A DNA stretch of 64,000 nt from Desulfobulbus sp. (GTDB lineage Bacteria > Desulfobacterota > Desulfobulbia > Desulfobulbales > Desulfobulbaceae). The stretch is taken from assembly GCA_009780825.1 (NCBI GenBank), contig WQZH01000001.1, positions 62,001-126,000 of the forward strand. Direction: 5' to 3'. This document shows positions 42,532 to 51,960 of the stretch, piece after piece. The notes beneath the pieces are model-generated. The model did not search any database. It was not told the origin of the DNA and was given only the letters and a program-made list of their open reading frames with translations. The position numbers and the translations under genes are program-made. Within the stretch, counting starts at the first letter, position 1, and every line of letters starts with the position of its first letter.

Positions 42532-43148
42532 ACAGCCACGACCTTTGCCCGCGCTCCCTGTGCCTGGCCGCGCTCTGCGCCTTGCTGCTCAGCGCCTGCC
42601 TGACTCCGGCCACCACCCTCCATACCCTGCAACCCGTCCGCCAACAGCCGTTGAGGCAGGATTTCGCCAATTTTTCCGCATTGATCCTGCTGATGCCGGT
42701 GCAGCTTGCGCCCCACCTGCAGGCACGCGGCCTGATCGACAGGCTGCCCGACGGCGCAGCCCATACTTCGACCACCCACCTCTGGGCCGGTCCGCTGGAC
42801 GAGCAGATCGGCCAGCAGATGGTCAACGACCTCAGAGACCTGCTGGCCACCGACCATATCGGGCTCTACCCAGGCCCACGCTTCGGGGATATCCGTTATC
42901 AACTGGAGGTTGAGATGAGTGAGTTCAGCGGCGACGGTCATGCCTTCACCATCGTTGCCGTCTACACCATCAGCGACAGCGCCGCCAAGACCATCCTCAC
43001 CAGAAAGGCCTTCCGCCAGACCCGAACTATCGCCACGCCTGACTATTCCGGTTATGTTGCCAGCGCCTCCCAGGCCATTGCCGATCTGAGCAAGGAAACG
43101 GCCTCAGCCCTTTTGGCCGCGCATCGTTCCCAACCAACAGCCAAGTAA
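42528..43148 (+). CDS. ABC-type transport auxiliary lipoprotein
   Basis: Lipobox LCALLLSACL; ATGA overlap with the MCE gene; LWAGPLDEQIGQQMVNDLRDLL. Confidence 0.8.
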   Translation: MNSHDLCPRSLCLAALCALLLSACLTPATTLHTLQPVRQQPLRQDFANFSALILLMPVQLAPHLQARGLIDRLPDGAAHTSTTHLWAGPLDEQIGQQMVNDLRDLLATDHIGLYPGPRFGDIRYQLEVEMSEFSGDGHAFTIVAVYTISDSAAKTILTRKAFRQTRTIATPDYSGYVASASQAIADLSKETASALLAAHRSQPTAK

Positions 43149-43376
43149 GCCAGTGTTTCTCCGACGTATTGCTCCGATCCCGCTGTTTCTGCTGCAAGCG
43201 AGCGGCCCGGCGCCGGCTCGGCCATCGCATCGGTGATCGACACCCAGATGCAACCGGGTATGGCCTGCATTGCCATTGGTCGGACGCTCAAAAAGATCCC
43301 GGCCTGTTGACGCACGATGTCCTACCAAGAAACAACCGAAAAAAGAGACCATCACATTGCCCTGACAAGGATCGAT

Positions 43377-44189
43377 ATGGCCCGTTTCTACCGACTCCTG
43401 CTGCCGCTGGCAGCCATTCTCATCCTGACTGGCTGCGCCTTCATCAACTCGAACAACCTGCCCGATGCGCCCATGCCGGCTAATGTCCTCAGGGTGGGCA
43501 CTGTCAACGATGCACCGCCGCTCGCCTACGCCAAAAACGACGCGATTACCGGATTGGAGTCCCTCTTCGCCGCCGGCCTGGCCGATTCCATGAACCGCCG
43601 CCTGGAGTTAGTGCCTCTGCCCAAGGAAGAGCTGTTCCTGGCTCTGCGGGAGCAAAAAATCGATATCATCATGGCCGGAATGACCACCACCGAGGCGCAA
43701 CGCTCCAGGCTCGCCACCACCAGCCCCTATCTCTCCTCTGGCCTGAACACCCTGGTACGGCTCGGCGGTTACGACCGGCTGGGCAACGGCGTTCGGTACC
43801 TGACCGCGCCCTCAATCCGGCTGGGCGTAGTCGCTGGCAGCGCCGCCGACGTATGGCTCAAGGGGCTCCGCCCCCAGGGCGCAGTCAGCCGTTTTCCCAC
43901 GGCTCCGGAAGGGGTGCAAGCCCTGATAAAGGAAAGCATCGATGTCTTCATCGCCAACCAGACCACCAATTACTATTACGCCTCCCTCTATATCGACCAA
44001 GGACTCACCCCCGGTAACATCCTGCTCACCAGGGATGAGCTGGCCTGGGTAGTACGGCCCGGCAGCGACGACCTGCGCGAGGCGGCCAACAAATACTTGG
44101 CCGCCATCAAGCAAAGTGGTGCCCTGCAGCAGATGCTGGACCAGACCATCCCTTTCTACCGCGGCACGGCCTACAGTCCGGCGCAATAG
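43377..44189 (+). CDS. Transporter substrate-binding lipoprotein (SBP family 3)
   Basis: MARFYRLLLPLAAILILTGCAF lipobox; LRVGTVNDAPPLAYAKNDAITGLESLFAAGLADSMNRRLELVPL. Confidence 0.85.
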   Translation: MARFYRLLLPLAAILILTGCAFINSNNLPDAPMPANVLRVGTVNDAPPLAYAKNDAITGLESLFAAGLADSMNRRLELVPLPKEELFLALREQKIDIIMAGMTTTEAQRSRLATTSPYLSSGLNTLVRLGGYDRLGNGVRYLTAPSIRLGVVAGSAADVWLKGLRPQGAVSRFPTAPEGVQALIKESIDVFIANQTTNYYYASLYIDQGLTPGNILLTRDELAWVVRPGSDDLREAANKYLAAIKQSGALQQMLDQTIPFYRGTAYSPAQ

Positions 44190-44245
44190 CGGTTCGCTCT
44201 GTCTGTTCCTGCGTGCGGCCCGGTGGTCAAAGTGCTGTGTGCTGA

Positions 44246-46315
44246 TCAATAATGATAGGCCAAACCAACGTAGAAGTTACGGCCGGGCATGGGGTAGTCC
44301 ATGACGTAGGCGTAGTCCTGATTGAACAGGTTGTTGATTGCGGCGCGCAGGCTCATGGTGCCTTTGTCTTTAAAATCAACCAGCTTTTGTTCAAGACTTA
44401 GGTTCACCACGGTGAATCCGCCGTAATAAATGTACTTTGTCTCGTAGGTCGGGTTGGTCGTCACATTCCAATCGTTCTGATAAGATTTGCCGAAGTAGGT
44501 GAGGTTCAGGTTGGCCGACAGGCCCAGGTCCGGATGATTGAAATCCAGACCGTATGAGGCCGTCATTTTCGGCACATAGGGCAGGGTGCCCGGATCCTGA
44601 GGCACGTAGTTGGTCTGGTCGCCGTTATCGCGCTGCGTCATGAGCGTGATATTGACATAGGGGCGCAGTTTGAATCGCTGCTTCATGGCCTTGCCCAAGT
44701 CCGCTCCAAAAGACAGCTCAAAGCCGGCGTAGACTGAGTCACCCGCCAAGTTGCCATAGATGTAGTTGGGTTGGGGGTAGGGCAAACCAGACGGCAGACC
44801 CGCGATTTTGTCTTTGTAGTTGGTATGGAAATAGGTCAGGCCGGCATTGATGCACTTCCATGACACGTCGGCGCCCACTTCGGCCCCCTGGCTCGTTTCA
44901 GGCTTTAGGCCAGGGCTGGGCGCATAGTAATACGAATCGCCGACCATCTGGGCGGGAGTGGGCATGTGAAAGCCTTCGGCATAATTGGCCCTGAGCTTGA
45001 GAAAATTGACCGGCAGCCAGGCCAGGCCTATCGAAGGTGAAAAATTGCTGTCGCTGAGGTTTTTTCCGCCCACTTCGTCCGTGTTTTCGTACGAGTCGTA
45101 CCGTCCGCCGGCCGACACAATCACTTTCTCGTCAAACAGCCGGAGCTTGCCCAAAAGATAGCCGGCGTAGTCAACAGACTTGGCCTTGGAAGAATTGTAG
45201 CTGTTATCCGCATCCAGGTCGTACTTGATGGCGTCGAACCCGGCGGTCAGCATCAACAGCTTGTTGTCGAACGTGACCCGGGCCTGCCCCTGCTGAAGAT
45301 CGGTGGTGGTAGCGCTCCGATAGTTGGGTACGGGATAGACGGGAGCGCCATAGGTATACGGGTAGTTCTGATCGTAGTAGGAAAGCGATTTGCTTTCGTA
45401 TTGTCCGAAGGTGTAGTCGGCTGCCCAACTGAACATCTTGTCTCCGGTGTGCCCTTCATAGCTGAGGGTGGTGTTGTAGGCAGTGTTGTCGTAGTTGTCG
45501 AAATTATCCGGCCAGACTGAGGTATCCGGCCAGCCGCCGCCGGGCAGTTCGCCATCGCTCATCTTGAAATAATTGAAATGCGCACCGATCCGATGATTTT
45601 CCGAAAAGGTGTATCCGGCATCCAGGTCGAGTCCCAGGCGGTCGCCGACGCTGGTGTGTTTCCAGGTGGCACCGGTTCCGGTTCTGTAATCATCCACCTT
45701 GGAATTGGTGATGGCCCCGGCAAAGTCAAACCCATTTTTGGCCCCGGACATGCTCAGTTTCTGGTTAAAGCCGCTATAGCTCCCCATCCCCACTTCGGCG
45801 TCGACGGTATAGCCTTCCTCTCCACGCTTGGTGATGATGTTGACCACCCCGCCCATGGACGAGGTTCCATACTGTACGGCCGCCGGACCACGGATGATCT
45901 CAATGCGTTCCACGTTGCCCAAGTCTTTGAGATTCAACAAACTGGTGCCGGTACGGTGCCCATTGAGCAAAATCAGGGTGCTCCCTTCCAGTTCATTGCT
46001 CAATGACGAATTGCCGATACCGCGAATGTAGAGGGCGGTGCTGCCGCTCCCATTGCCGCTGGTGGCGTAGGTCTGAAAGCCGTTTTGGTTCAAGAGTTGC
46101 CCCAGGTCGCTGGCCGTGGATTTTTTGATATCCTCTTCCGTGATCACGGTGATGTTGGACGTGACTTCTTTCTTGGCTTCCTTGGCGCTGCTGGCCGTGA
46201 CCACCATCTCGTCCAGTGAGGTCGAAGTTGTCGTGGTTTCGGCCCGAAGCCCTGGAGCGCCCATGAGGGTCAGGCCGAGAAGAGCCGAGGTACATCGAAG
46301 GTAATTGCCGGTCAT
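44246..46315 (-). CDS. TonB-dependent outer membrane receptor (BtuB-like)
   Basis: Plug LDEMVVTASSAKEAKKEVTSNITVITEEDIKKSTASDLGQLLNQ, VERIEIIRGPAAVQYGTSSMGGVVNIITKRG; C-term NNLFNQDYAYVMDYPMPGRNFYVGLAYHY. Confidence 0.93.
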   Translation of the reverse strand: MTGNYLRCTSALLGLTLMGAPGLRAETTTTSTSLDEMVVTASSAKEAKKEVTSNITVITEEDIKKSTASDLGQLLNQNGFQTYATSGNGSGSTALYIRGIGNSSLSNELEGSTLILLNGHRTGTSLLNLKDLGNVERIEIIRGPAAVQYGTSSMGGVVNIITKRGEEGYTVDAEVGMGSYSGFNQKLSMSGAKNGFDFAGAITNSKVDDYRTGTGATWKHTSVGDRLGLDLDAGYTFSENHRIGAHFNYFKMSDGELPGGGWPDTSVWPDNFDNYDNTAYNTTLSYEGHTGDKMFSWAADYTFGQYESKSLSYYDQNYPYTYGAPVYPVPNYRSATTTDLQQGQARVTFDNKLLMLTAGFDAIKYDLDADNSYNSSKAKSVDYAGYLLGKLRLFDEKVIVSAGGRYDSYENTDEVGGKNLSDSNFSPSIGLAWLPVNFLKLRANYAEGFHMPTPAQMVGDSYYYAPSPGLKPETSQGAEVGADVSWKCINAGLTYFHTNYKDKIAGLPSGLPYPQPNYIYGNLAGDSVYAGFELSFGADLGKAMKQRFKLRPYVNITLMTQRDNGDQTNYVPQDPGTLPYVPKMTASYGLDFNHPDLGLSANLNLTYFGKSYQNDWNVTTNPTYETKYIYYGGFTVVNLSLEQKLVDFKDKGTMSLRAAINNLFNQDYAYVMDYPMPGRNFYVGLAYHY

Positions 46316-46444
46316 AGGTTGTCCTCCTCGTGTGATGAGAGCCGATGGATGTTAGGCCCATCGGCGGGTTACCCTGCCGCCTCCGGTTGGCAAGGCGCTT
46401 GACGGTCACATCCGGCCTTCTTCCCAAAGGCCGGACCGCCAAAA

Positions 46445-47212
46445 TCAGGAAAGTGAAACGACCGCGCCATAGGCCACGCTGAACTGCGGCTCGGCCGTCA
46501 CATGAATATCCGTCAGCATTTCGTCTTCCAGCGCTTCCACCAGCCCCCGGTTTTGGGCCGGCCCGCCGTCCAAAAACACGGCCCCCTCCGATTGGCGGCG
46601 CCCCAGAATCCCAGCCACCCGACGGGCCACCGAGGCGTTGAGCGCCCAGATGATCTCCTCTCGTCCGACGCCCTGAGCCAAAAGCGAGATAATTTCACTT
46701 TCGGCGAAGACTGCGCAGGTGCTGTTCAATTCCACATGATTTTTCGCCCGCCGGGCCAGTTCGCCGAAATCTTCCAAAGGCGTATCCAGAAGCCGGGCAG
46801 CCAGTTCAAAGAAGCGGCCAGTACCGGCGGCGCATTTGTCGTTCATCCTGAAATCGGCCACCCGGCCTTTTTCGTCCAAAGTCAGCACCTTCACATCCTG
46901 ACCGCCGATGTTGATGATCGTGCGGGCCTGACCGCCGCTCAGACGGAAGAGCCCCAAGGCGTTGGCGCTGATTTCGTCTATTTGCCGGTCGGTAGCGGCA
47001 AAGAGATTCTTGCCGTAGCCAGTGGCCACCAGGCTGCCGATTTGCTCTTCCGGCAGCGCCAGATTGTGCCGTCCTTTCTGTATCAAACCCATAGCCAATG
47101 CTTCCTGCCCCGGTACGGTGGCCGTCTGGCCTCGCCAAAGAATTTTTTCGTTTTCGACAAAGACCACCTTGATGGCCGTGCTCCCCAGATCCAAACCGAT
47201 ATCGACACGCAT
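46445..47212 (-). CDS. BadF/BadG/HgdC-type acyl-CoA dehydratase activator ATPase
   Basis: MRVDIGLDLGSTAIKVVFVENEKIL, TIINIGGQDVKVLTLDEKGRVADFRMNDKCAAGTGRFFELAARLL. Confidence 0.93.
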   Translation of the reverse strand: MRVDIGLDLGSTAIKVVFVENEKILWRGQTATVPGQEALAMGLIQKGRHNLALPEEQIGSLVATGYGKNLFAATDRQIDEISANALGLFRLSGGQARTIINIGGQDVKVLTLDEKGRVADFRMNDKCAAGTGRFFELAARLLDTPLEDFGELARRAKNHVELNSTCAVFAESEIISLLAQGVGREEIIWALNASVARRVAGILGRRQSEGAVFLDGGPAQNRGLVEALEDEMLTDIHVTAEPQFSVAYGAVVSLS

Positions 47213-47213
47213 T

Positions 47214-48455
47214 TCAGAGATTCTCCAAGTTGTTGCCGAAAGCCTCCAGACGGGTCAGAAGATTTCTGCCATCTTCGGCCGCATAGTCTGTTTCCAGCCT
47301 GATGAACTTCAAGCCGGCCCGCTTCAGCGGCTCCTCTAAGGTCAGGCTTTCCAGATCATACGGATGACAACCCTTCAACACGTGGAGAATCACCCCCTTG
47401 ATCGTCGTGCCCAATACCGCTCCCCGGATATTGTTGAGGCGGCGTCCGTTGTCGCCGAAAGTCGGGCACAAGCAGCCCTGGTGATAGCTTTCGGCCAGAG
47501 CCCGTAACAGCCCGAAATCCGTAGGGTCGTCCATGGTCACCTGGGCGGGAAGGAGCCGTTCCGACGAGCAAAGATCATCGCCTGTGACCGTCAGGCCGGC
47601 CACTTCCAGCAAATGAAGCAGCTTGAAGTTGGGAAAATAGATCGGCGAACCCGCCAAAAACACCAACCCCGCCGCCTTGGCCTGGGTTTGAAATGTTGGC
47701 AGGGCCGCGTCCAAGGCCGCTGTCCAGCGTTCAATGCGATCCAGAAAAAACGAATTGGCTATCAAAAAGAACCACACTGCCGGGACCCGACCAGCCCGCC
47801 GCGCTTCGATCAAACGGCTGAAAGTCTGCCTGGCCTGCTGGAAGGTGGTCAGAGAGTCTAAAAGCATTTTTCGGGTCGGTTTACGCCCCGACAGCCCGGC
47901 CAAAAAATCTTTCAGTCCCGCGACTTCGGCCAGCCAGCGCTCCCCGGCCCGGGCCGAATTCTTCAGATGCGGCAGCTCCAGCCAATGCAGTGGCGTGGAC
48001 ATGTCCAGGCCGCACAGACCCATCATTTCCCGAAATTTCACCACTCAGTCGCAGGTGGTGGGCAAAACCCACGGATGGCCAGAATCTGCCGCTGCCTCCG
48101 ATTCCAAGGCGCCCAGAACTGATCTAAGCATGGGGCACATCAAGGCCGGGAGCTTGGGAGCCGCGATCTGGCCAGCGGCCAGGGAACCGCTGGAAAATTT
48201 ATAAGGATGCAGACCACAGGCCAAAAAAAGCTCCAGCGGCGCCTGCAGACACAAAAGATTCACCACCGGACGATCCACCCGCCGAGCCACCGACGCTGGC
48301 GAAAATCCAGTCCGGAAAAGATCCAGGAAATATGCCAACTCTGGACGATAGTCGTCACGGGCAACAAGCATGTCCAATTCGCGAGCCAATTCCATCTGGC
48401 ATTTTTCTTCCAGCCGAAGTTTCAACCTGCTCTGCCGATCCATATTGCCGGTCAT
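47214..48455 (-). CDS. 2-hydroxyacyl-CoA dehydratase / double-cubane-cluster-type protein, interrupted by one in-frame TGA (48047..48045)
   Basis: ORFs 48045-48563 and 47214-48044 are contiguous in one frame, ...HPWVLPTTCD-[TGA]-VVKFREMMGLCGLDMSTPLHWLELPHLKN...; HgdB-family architecture; paired with activator; ATGA overlap with the upstream gene. Confidence 0.8.
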
Positions 48456-49390
48456 AATTTTTTCCCCACCAGTCTCAAGGCCAGCCGCCGGGACGATGAA
48501 AAGAGACGGCGCCCGAACCAATTGAAATGCAGGGCCCCGTCGACCGGGCAAGATTCCAGGCAACGGCCGCAGTTCAGGCAGGTTCCGGCTTGGACATCGG
48601 TCTGTTCCTGTTCTTGGTAGACTTCTTCAATATCCATTGGGCAAACCCGTCGGCAGGTGCCGCAGCCGTGACACAACTGCGGCGTCTTGACCAGGCGCAG
48701 GGCGGTTAGAGGTTTCAAGAGGCGAATCAAAGCCAAGAGAGGACAGAATAGGCAAAAGAAACGGTCCTTGAGAAACATGCCCACCAACATGCCACCGGCG
48801 ATCAAGAGGGACAGAGCGGTGAAGCCCAACGTGACCGCGTTAGTGCAGTCCAGCGACAAGTATTGAGGTTGGCCGGCCAGGAGCGGTAACAGCGGCTTGG
48901 CTGGGCAGATATTGCAAAATGGCAGTTTGAAATCGGGATGGAGCCAGCCAACTGTCACCAAGGGTGGAACCAGGATCAGATAAGCCAAAAGACCGTATTT
49001 GATCCAACCCAGCCGAACCATGGTGGAGGCGGCAATCAGGGCTTCCCGCCAGCCTAAGCGCCGGCGCAGGGCGCTGAGCCAATCATGCACCAGGCCGAAA
49101 GGACACAGCCAGCCACACCAGGCCTTACCCAGCAGCACCACCGACCCGGCAAAGATCAAAAACCAGATCAGGACCCGCCAGCCATCGAAACCGGACAACG
49201 CCGTCCAGGAAAGGCCAAAGCCGATATAGCCCTGCAGGCCCATCAAGTAACAGTGGCCGCCGCAACCGACCACATAGGGGCAGGCAAAACACGGCAAGGC
49301 CGGCCCTAGATTGACGCCGAAGCGCCCGCCATACATCAAAACGATAAAGCCCAGGTGTTGGACGAGAAAGCGGAGGGAGGTCAGGCGCAT
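48452..49390 (-). CDS. NapH/NosR-like membrane 4Fe-4S polyferredoxin
   Basis: Multiple TMs; GKAWCGWLCPFGLVHDW, FFCLFCPLLALIRLL, CHGCGTCRRVCPMDI and CLNCGRCLESCPVDGAL. Confidence 0.9.
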   Translation of the reverse strand: MRLTSLRFLVQHLGFIVLMYGGRFGVNLGPALPCFACPYVVGCGGHCYLMGLQGYIGFGLSWTALSGFDGWRVLIWFLIFAGSVVLLGKAWCGWLCPFGLVHDWLSALRRRLGWREALIAASTMVRLGWIKYGLLAYLILVPPLVTVGWLHPDFKLPFCNICPAKPLLPLLAGQPQYLSLDCTNAVTLGFTALSLLIAGGMLVGMFLKDRFFCLFCPLLALIRLLKPLTALRLVKTPQLCHGCGTCRRVCPMDIEEVYQEQEQTDVQAGTCLNCGRCLESCPVDGALHFNWFGRRLFSSSRRLALRLVGKKL

Positions 49391-50274
49391 ATTCCGAATT
49401 TCCGACGGGTCAGCCAGGCCAGCATGCCGCTGACCAAAGCGCCAGCGGCGAACACCCACAGGCCGGCGGACAAATTCCAGCCAGCCCTGCGGGAACGGTG
49501 GACGAAAAGCGTGAAGGCGACCGAATCGCCGTCGCCACTGTGGACGACGAAAACCAGGGGCTTGGAAGCTAAATCGCCGGCACGGTCGAGGATGGGGTCA
49601 TGCTCGGGTCGGTATCGGAAACCTGCCGCTCCGGGTTTCACCTCGGCCACTTGGCGACCATTATCCCACACGGCCAGGTTTTTGGCCGACGTACCTCCGC
49701 TCCTCTCAATCTTCAAGGTAAATTCCTGACCGGTTTGAGGCCAATAGAGCGGGCCATCGGAACTGACCAAAAATTCCGGCCAGTCTGGTGCCTGGGGCAA
49801 GCGGTTCGGCTCTGGAAAAGCGCCGGCTCCTGAACCGCCATACAGATTGAAGGCTGTTTGCGCATAGTGAAGGCGGCCCCCGATCTCCACCCGGGCGAAA
49901 ATTGAGGCACGTCCATATTCTCCGCTGAAAATGACGATTTTCAGTCCGGCCGTGGACCGCTCCCAACTCAGGCTATGGATTCCAGCGCCTTCAGGAGCGG
50001 TGGTTTCGTTAAAATGTTCCAGCCTGGTCAACCGGTAAAAAACGACCGGATTGCCCAACAAGACCCCGGGGCTGGAACTTTCCAAGGCCAAAATCAACTT
50101 GACCCTGCTATCGGCCAACCGCTCAATCGAAGCGGACGACCATTGCATAAATGCCCCCGCCGCCGGATTCAGTGTCTCGCCAGACGCACCCGAATTTGCG
50201 GTCAGAAATAGCAAACAGACAAAAAAAAAGATGAGCACGATATCGTTCTCACACCAAAATATACAAGGCGCCAC
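49381..50274 (-). CDS. Exported protein with C-terminal TM, DUF4198-like (tentative)
   Basis: N-terminal hydrophobic segment; beta-rich region (FYRLTRLEHFNETTAPEGAG; FTLKIERSGGTSAKNLAVWDNGRQVAEVKPGAAGFRYRP); C-term TM LSAGLWVFAAGALVSGMLAWLTRRK; overlaps the NapH-like gene. Confidence 0.6.
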   Translation of the reverse strand: MAPCIFWCENDIVLIFFFVCLLFLTANSGASGETLNPAAGAFMQWSSASIERLADSRVKLILALESSSPGVLLGNPVVFYRLTRLEHFNETTAPEGAGIHSLSWERSTAGLKIVIFSGEYGRASIFARVEIGGRLHYAQTAFNLYGGSGAGAFPEPNRLPQAPDWPEFLVSSDGPLYWPQTGQEFTLKIERSGGTSAKNLAVWDNGRQVAEVKPGAAGFRYRPEHDPILDRAGDLASKPLVFVVHSGDGDSVAFTLFVHRSRRAGWNLSAGLWVFAAGALVSGMLAWLTRRKFGICA

Positions 50275-50329
50275 ACCGACCTAGGATTCCTCGTTATCCT
50301 GAAGCAATGCCAGGGAGACAATTGATGCG

Positions 50330-50840
50330 GCCGAATTTTCTGACTCGTCTCGTTTCCTCCCCCTTCCTCAACGAAGGTGGTGGCCGGCATGGTGAAAACG
50401 GCTCCAGCCATTTGCAGCATACAACTCTCGGTCAACGGGCCCGCCCCGACTCATATCAGCCCGGACAATCGTCACCCCTTTTTTGCAGAAACCAAGGTTT
50501 TCCCCTGGGCAACACTCGGGTCAAAGGTCAACATTCTGACCTGACCGCTCGCACCGGGCAAGGAGGCGAGAAGGCCCGATGCGAACGACGTCTGGTCAGA
50601 ATCCATGATGTGCGCCGCCCAAGTTAAACAACAACCGCGTTGCAGGCTATGGCAGACGCCCCAAGCCGCTCAGGCCATCCAGAGTACCAAGTTGGCGGGG
50701 CGGGAAGCAAGCAAACCGCTGCCAGATGAACCACCGCCGCAAGAGTGAAAAGCGCAAGACACCCCCTCGCTTATCCGTTCACAGGCTCGCCAAGAGTGCC
50801 AGGCTGCGCAGCGCTCCGGCCAGTTGAACAGGGGAGTGAT
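50330..50840 (-). pseudogene. Possible decayed molybdopterin-oxidoreductase-like coding remnant
   Basis: Minus-strand frames with stops: LAGALRSLALLASL*, LGTLDGLSGLGRLP, and LTESCMLQMAGAVFTMPATTFVEEGG, resembling the LTETAxxADVVLPAxTFxE motif. Confidence 0.3.
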
Positions 50841-50857
50841 TGCCGATCAGCATCTGT

Positions 50858-51580
50858 TCACCCTTCCAGTTTAAAGGTAACGGTTTGCTCCACCAGAGCC
50901 TTGACCGCCATACCGTTGACCGTGCCCGGTTTGAACCGCCAGTGGCTAACACACTGCAGTACGCTCTGTTCGAAAATGCCTTTGGGCTCAGCCGCCAGCA
51001 CCGAGATCTGCCCCACTTGGCCGTGTTCGTCGACCACGAATTTGACCTTGATCCAGCCTTCGATGTTCTGCCGTTTGGCGGCCGGAGGATAGGCTGGAGG
51101 CGTTCTGGCCAGCGCTGTCAGCGGCCCGTCGAGCTGACCGATGCTGAAGATGCCGCTGCTGTTGCCGCGCGTCTGGCTGGCCCCGGATCTTTGAGCCGAA
51201 GCGGGGGGGTCCGAGGACACCGGCGCACTGTCCGGTGACGCCGGGGCGTCCGCACCGGTGGTGACCGGAACCGTCTCCACCGACGGCGTCTCTTTGGCCG
51301 CAGACGGCAAAGATTTCCGGATGACCGTTTGTGGCGGCGGCGATTTTTTTCTGAGCGCCGGCTTGGGCGGCACCTTCTTTTCAACCATAGGAGGAGGCGG
51401 GGAGGCCGATTCCATCTTCGCAACCGCCTCCGCTGGTCCAGTTGATGCGAGGATGGAAAAATCAAGCAGGACCGGCGGTTGAATCAATTGGCTATGCTGC
51501 TTCAGGGTAACAACCGCCCCACATACCAACAGCGCATGCAACAGCAGAGATACACAGGCGGCTTTCGCTTGTCGATTCAT
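50858..51580 (-). CDS. tonB: Energy transducer TonB
   Basis: N-term TM, Pro/Lys-rich linker (PPPPMVEKKVPPKPALRKKSPPPQ), C-term PPAYPPAAKRQNIEGWIKVKFVVDEHGQVGQISVLAAEPKGIFEQSVLQCVSHWRFKPGTV. Confidence 0.95.
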   Translation of the reverse strand: MNRQAKAACVSLLLHALLVCGAVVTLKQHSQLIQPPVLLDFSILASTGPAEAVAKMESASPPPPMVEKKVPPKPALRKKSPPPQTVIRKSLPSAAKETPSVETVPVTTGADAPASPDSAPVSSDPPASAQRSGASQTRGNSSGIFSIGQLDGPLTALARTPPAYPPAAKRQNIEGWIKVKFVVDEHGQVGQISVLAAEPKGIFEQSVLQCVSHWRFKPGTVNGMAVKALVEQTVTFKLEG

Positions 51581-51960
51581 GGCTGCTGTTCGGTTTGCAG
51601 GATTAACGTGATGAAACCGAGCCGTTTGATCGTTTCGTACAGATCGACGAACTGTTGCAGCGCGATGTCCTTGTCCGCCCTGATGGTGAGCGGCGTGGTC
51701 CGGTCCACAGCCGCCAAGGCCGATCCCAGTTCAGTCAGCGGTGTTTCGGTGGTTTCGACCCAGACTTTCCCTTCCTTGGTGATGGTGATGTTTAAGGGGT
51801 GCTGCGCTGCCGCCTCCCGGCTGGCTGCGGCTTGGGGCAGCTCGACCTTGATGCCGCCGATGGCGATGAAAGTCGAGGTGGTGAGAACGATAGTCAGCAA
51901 CACCAGCATCACATCGACCAGAGGGATGACATTGAGATAATCAAATTCCTTTTCGTCCAT
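51577..51960 (-). CDS. exbD: Biopolymer transporter ExbD
   Basis: MDEKEFDYLNVIPLVDVMLVLLTIVLTTSTFIAIGGIKVELPQA; ATGA overlap with tonB. Confidence 0.95.
   Translation of the reverse strand: MDEKEFDYLNVIPLVDVMLVLLTIVLTTSTFIAIGGIKVELPQAAASREAAAQHPLNITITKEGKVWVETTETPLTELGSALAAVDRTTPLTIRADKDIALQQFVDLYETIKRLGFITLILQTEQQP

Noticed and set aside
47999-48044. SECIS element downstream of the in-frame TGA
   Set aside because: The best hairpin relies on four wobble pairs and one mismatch and has no clear bulged U; too weak to annotate. Kept only as a testable option in the TGA finding.
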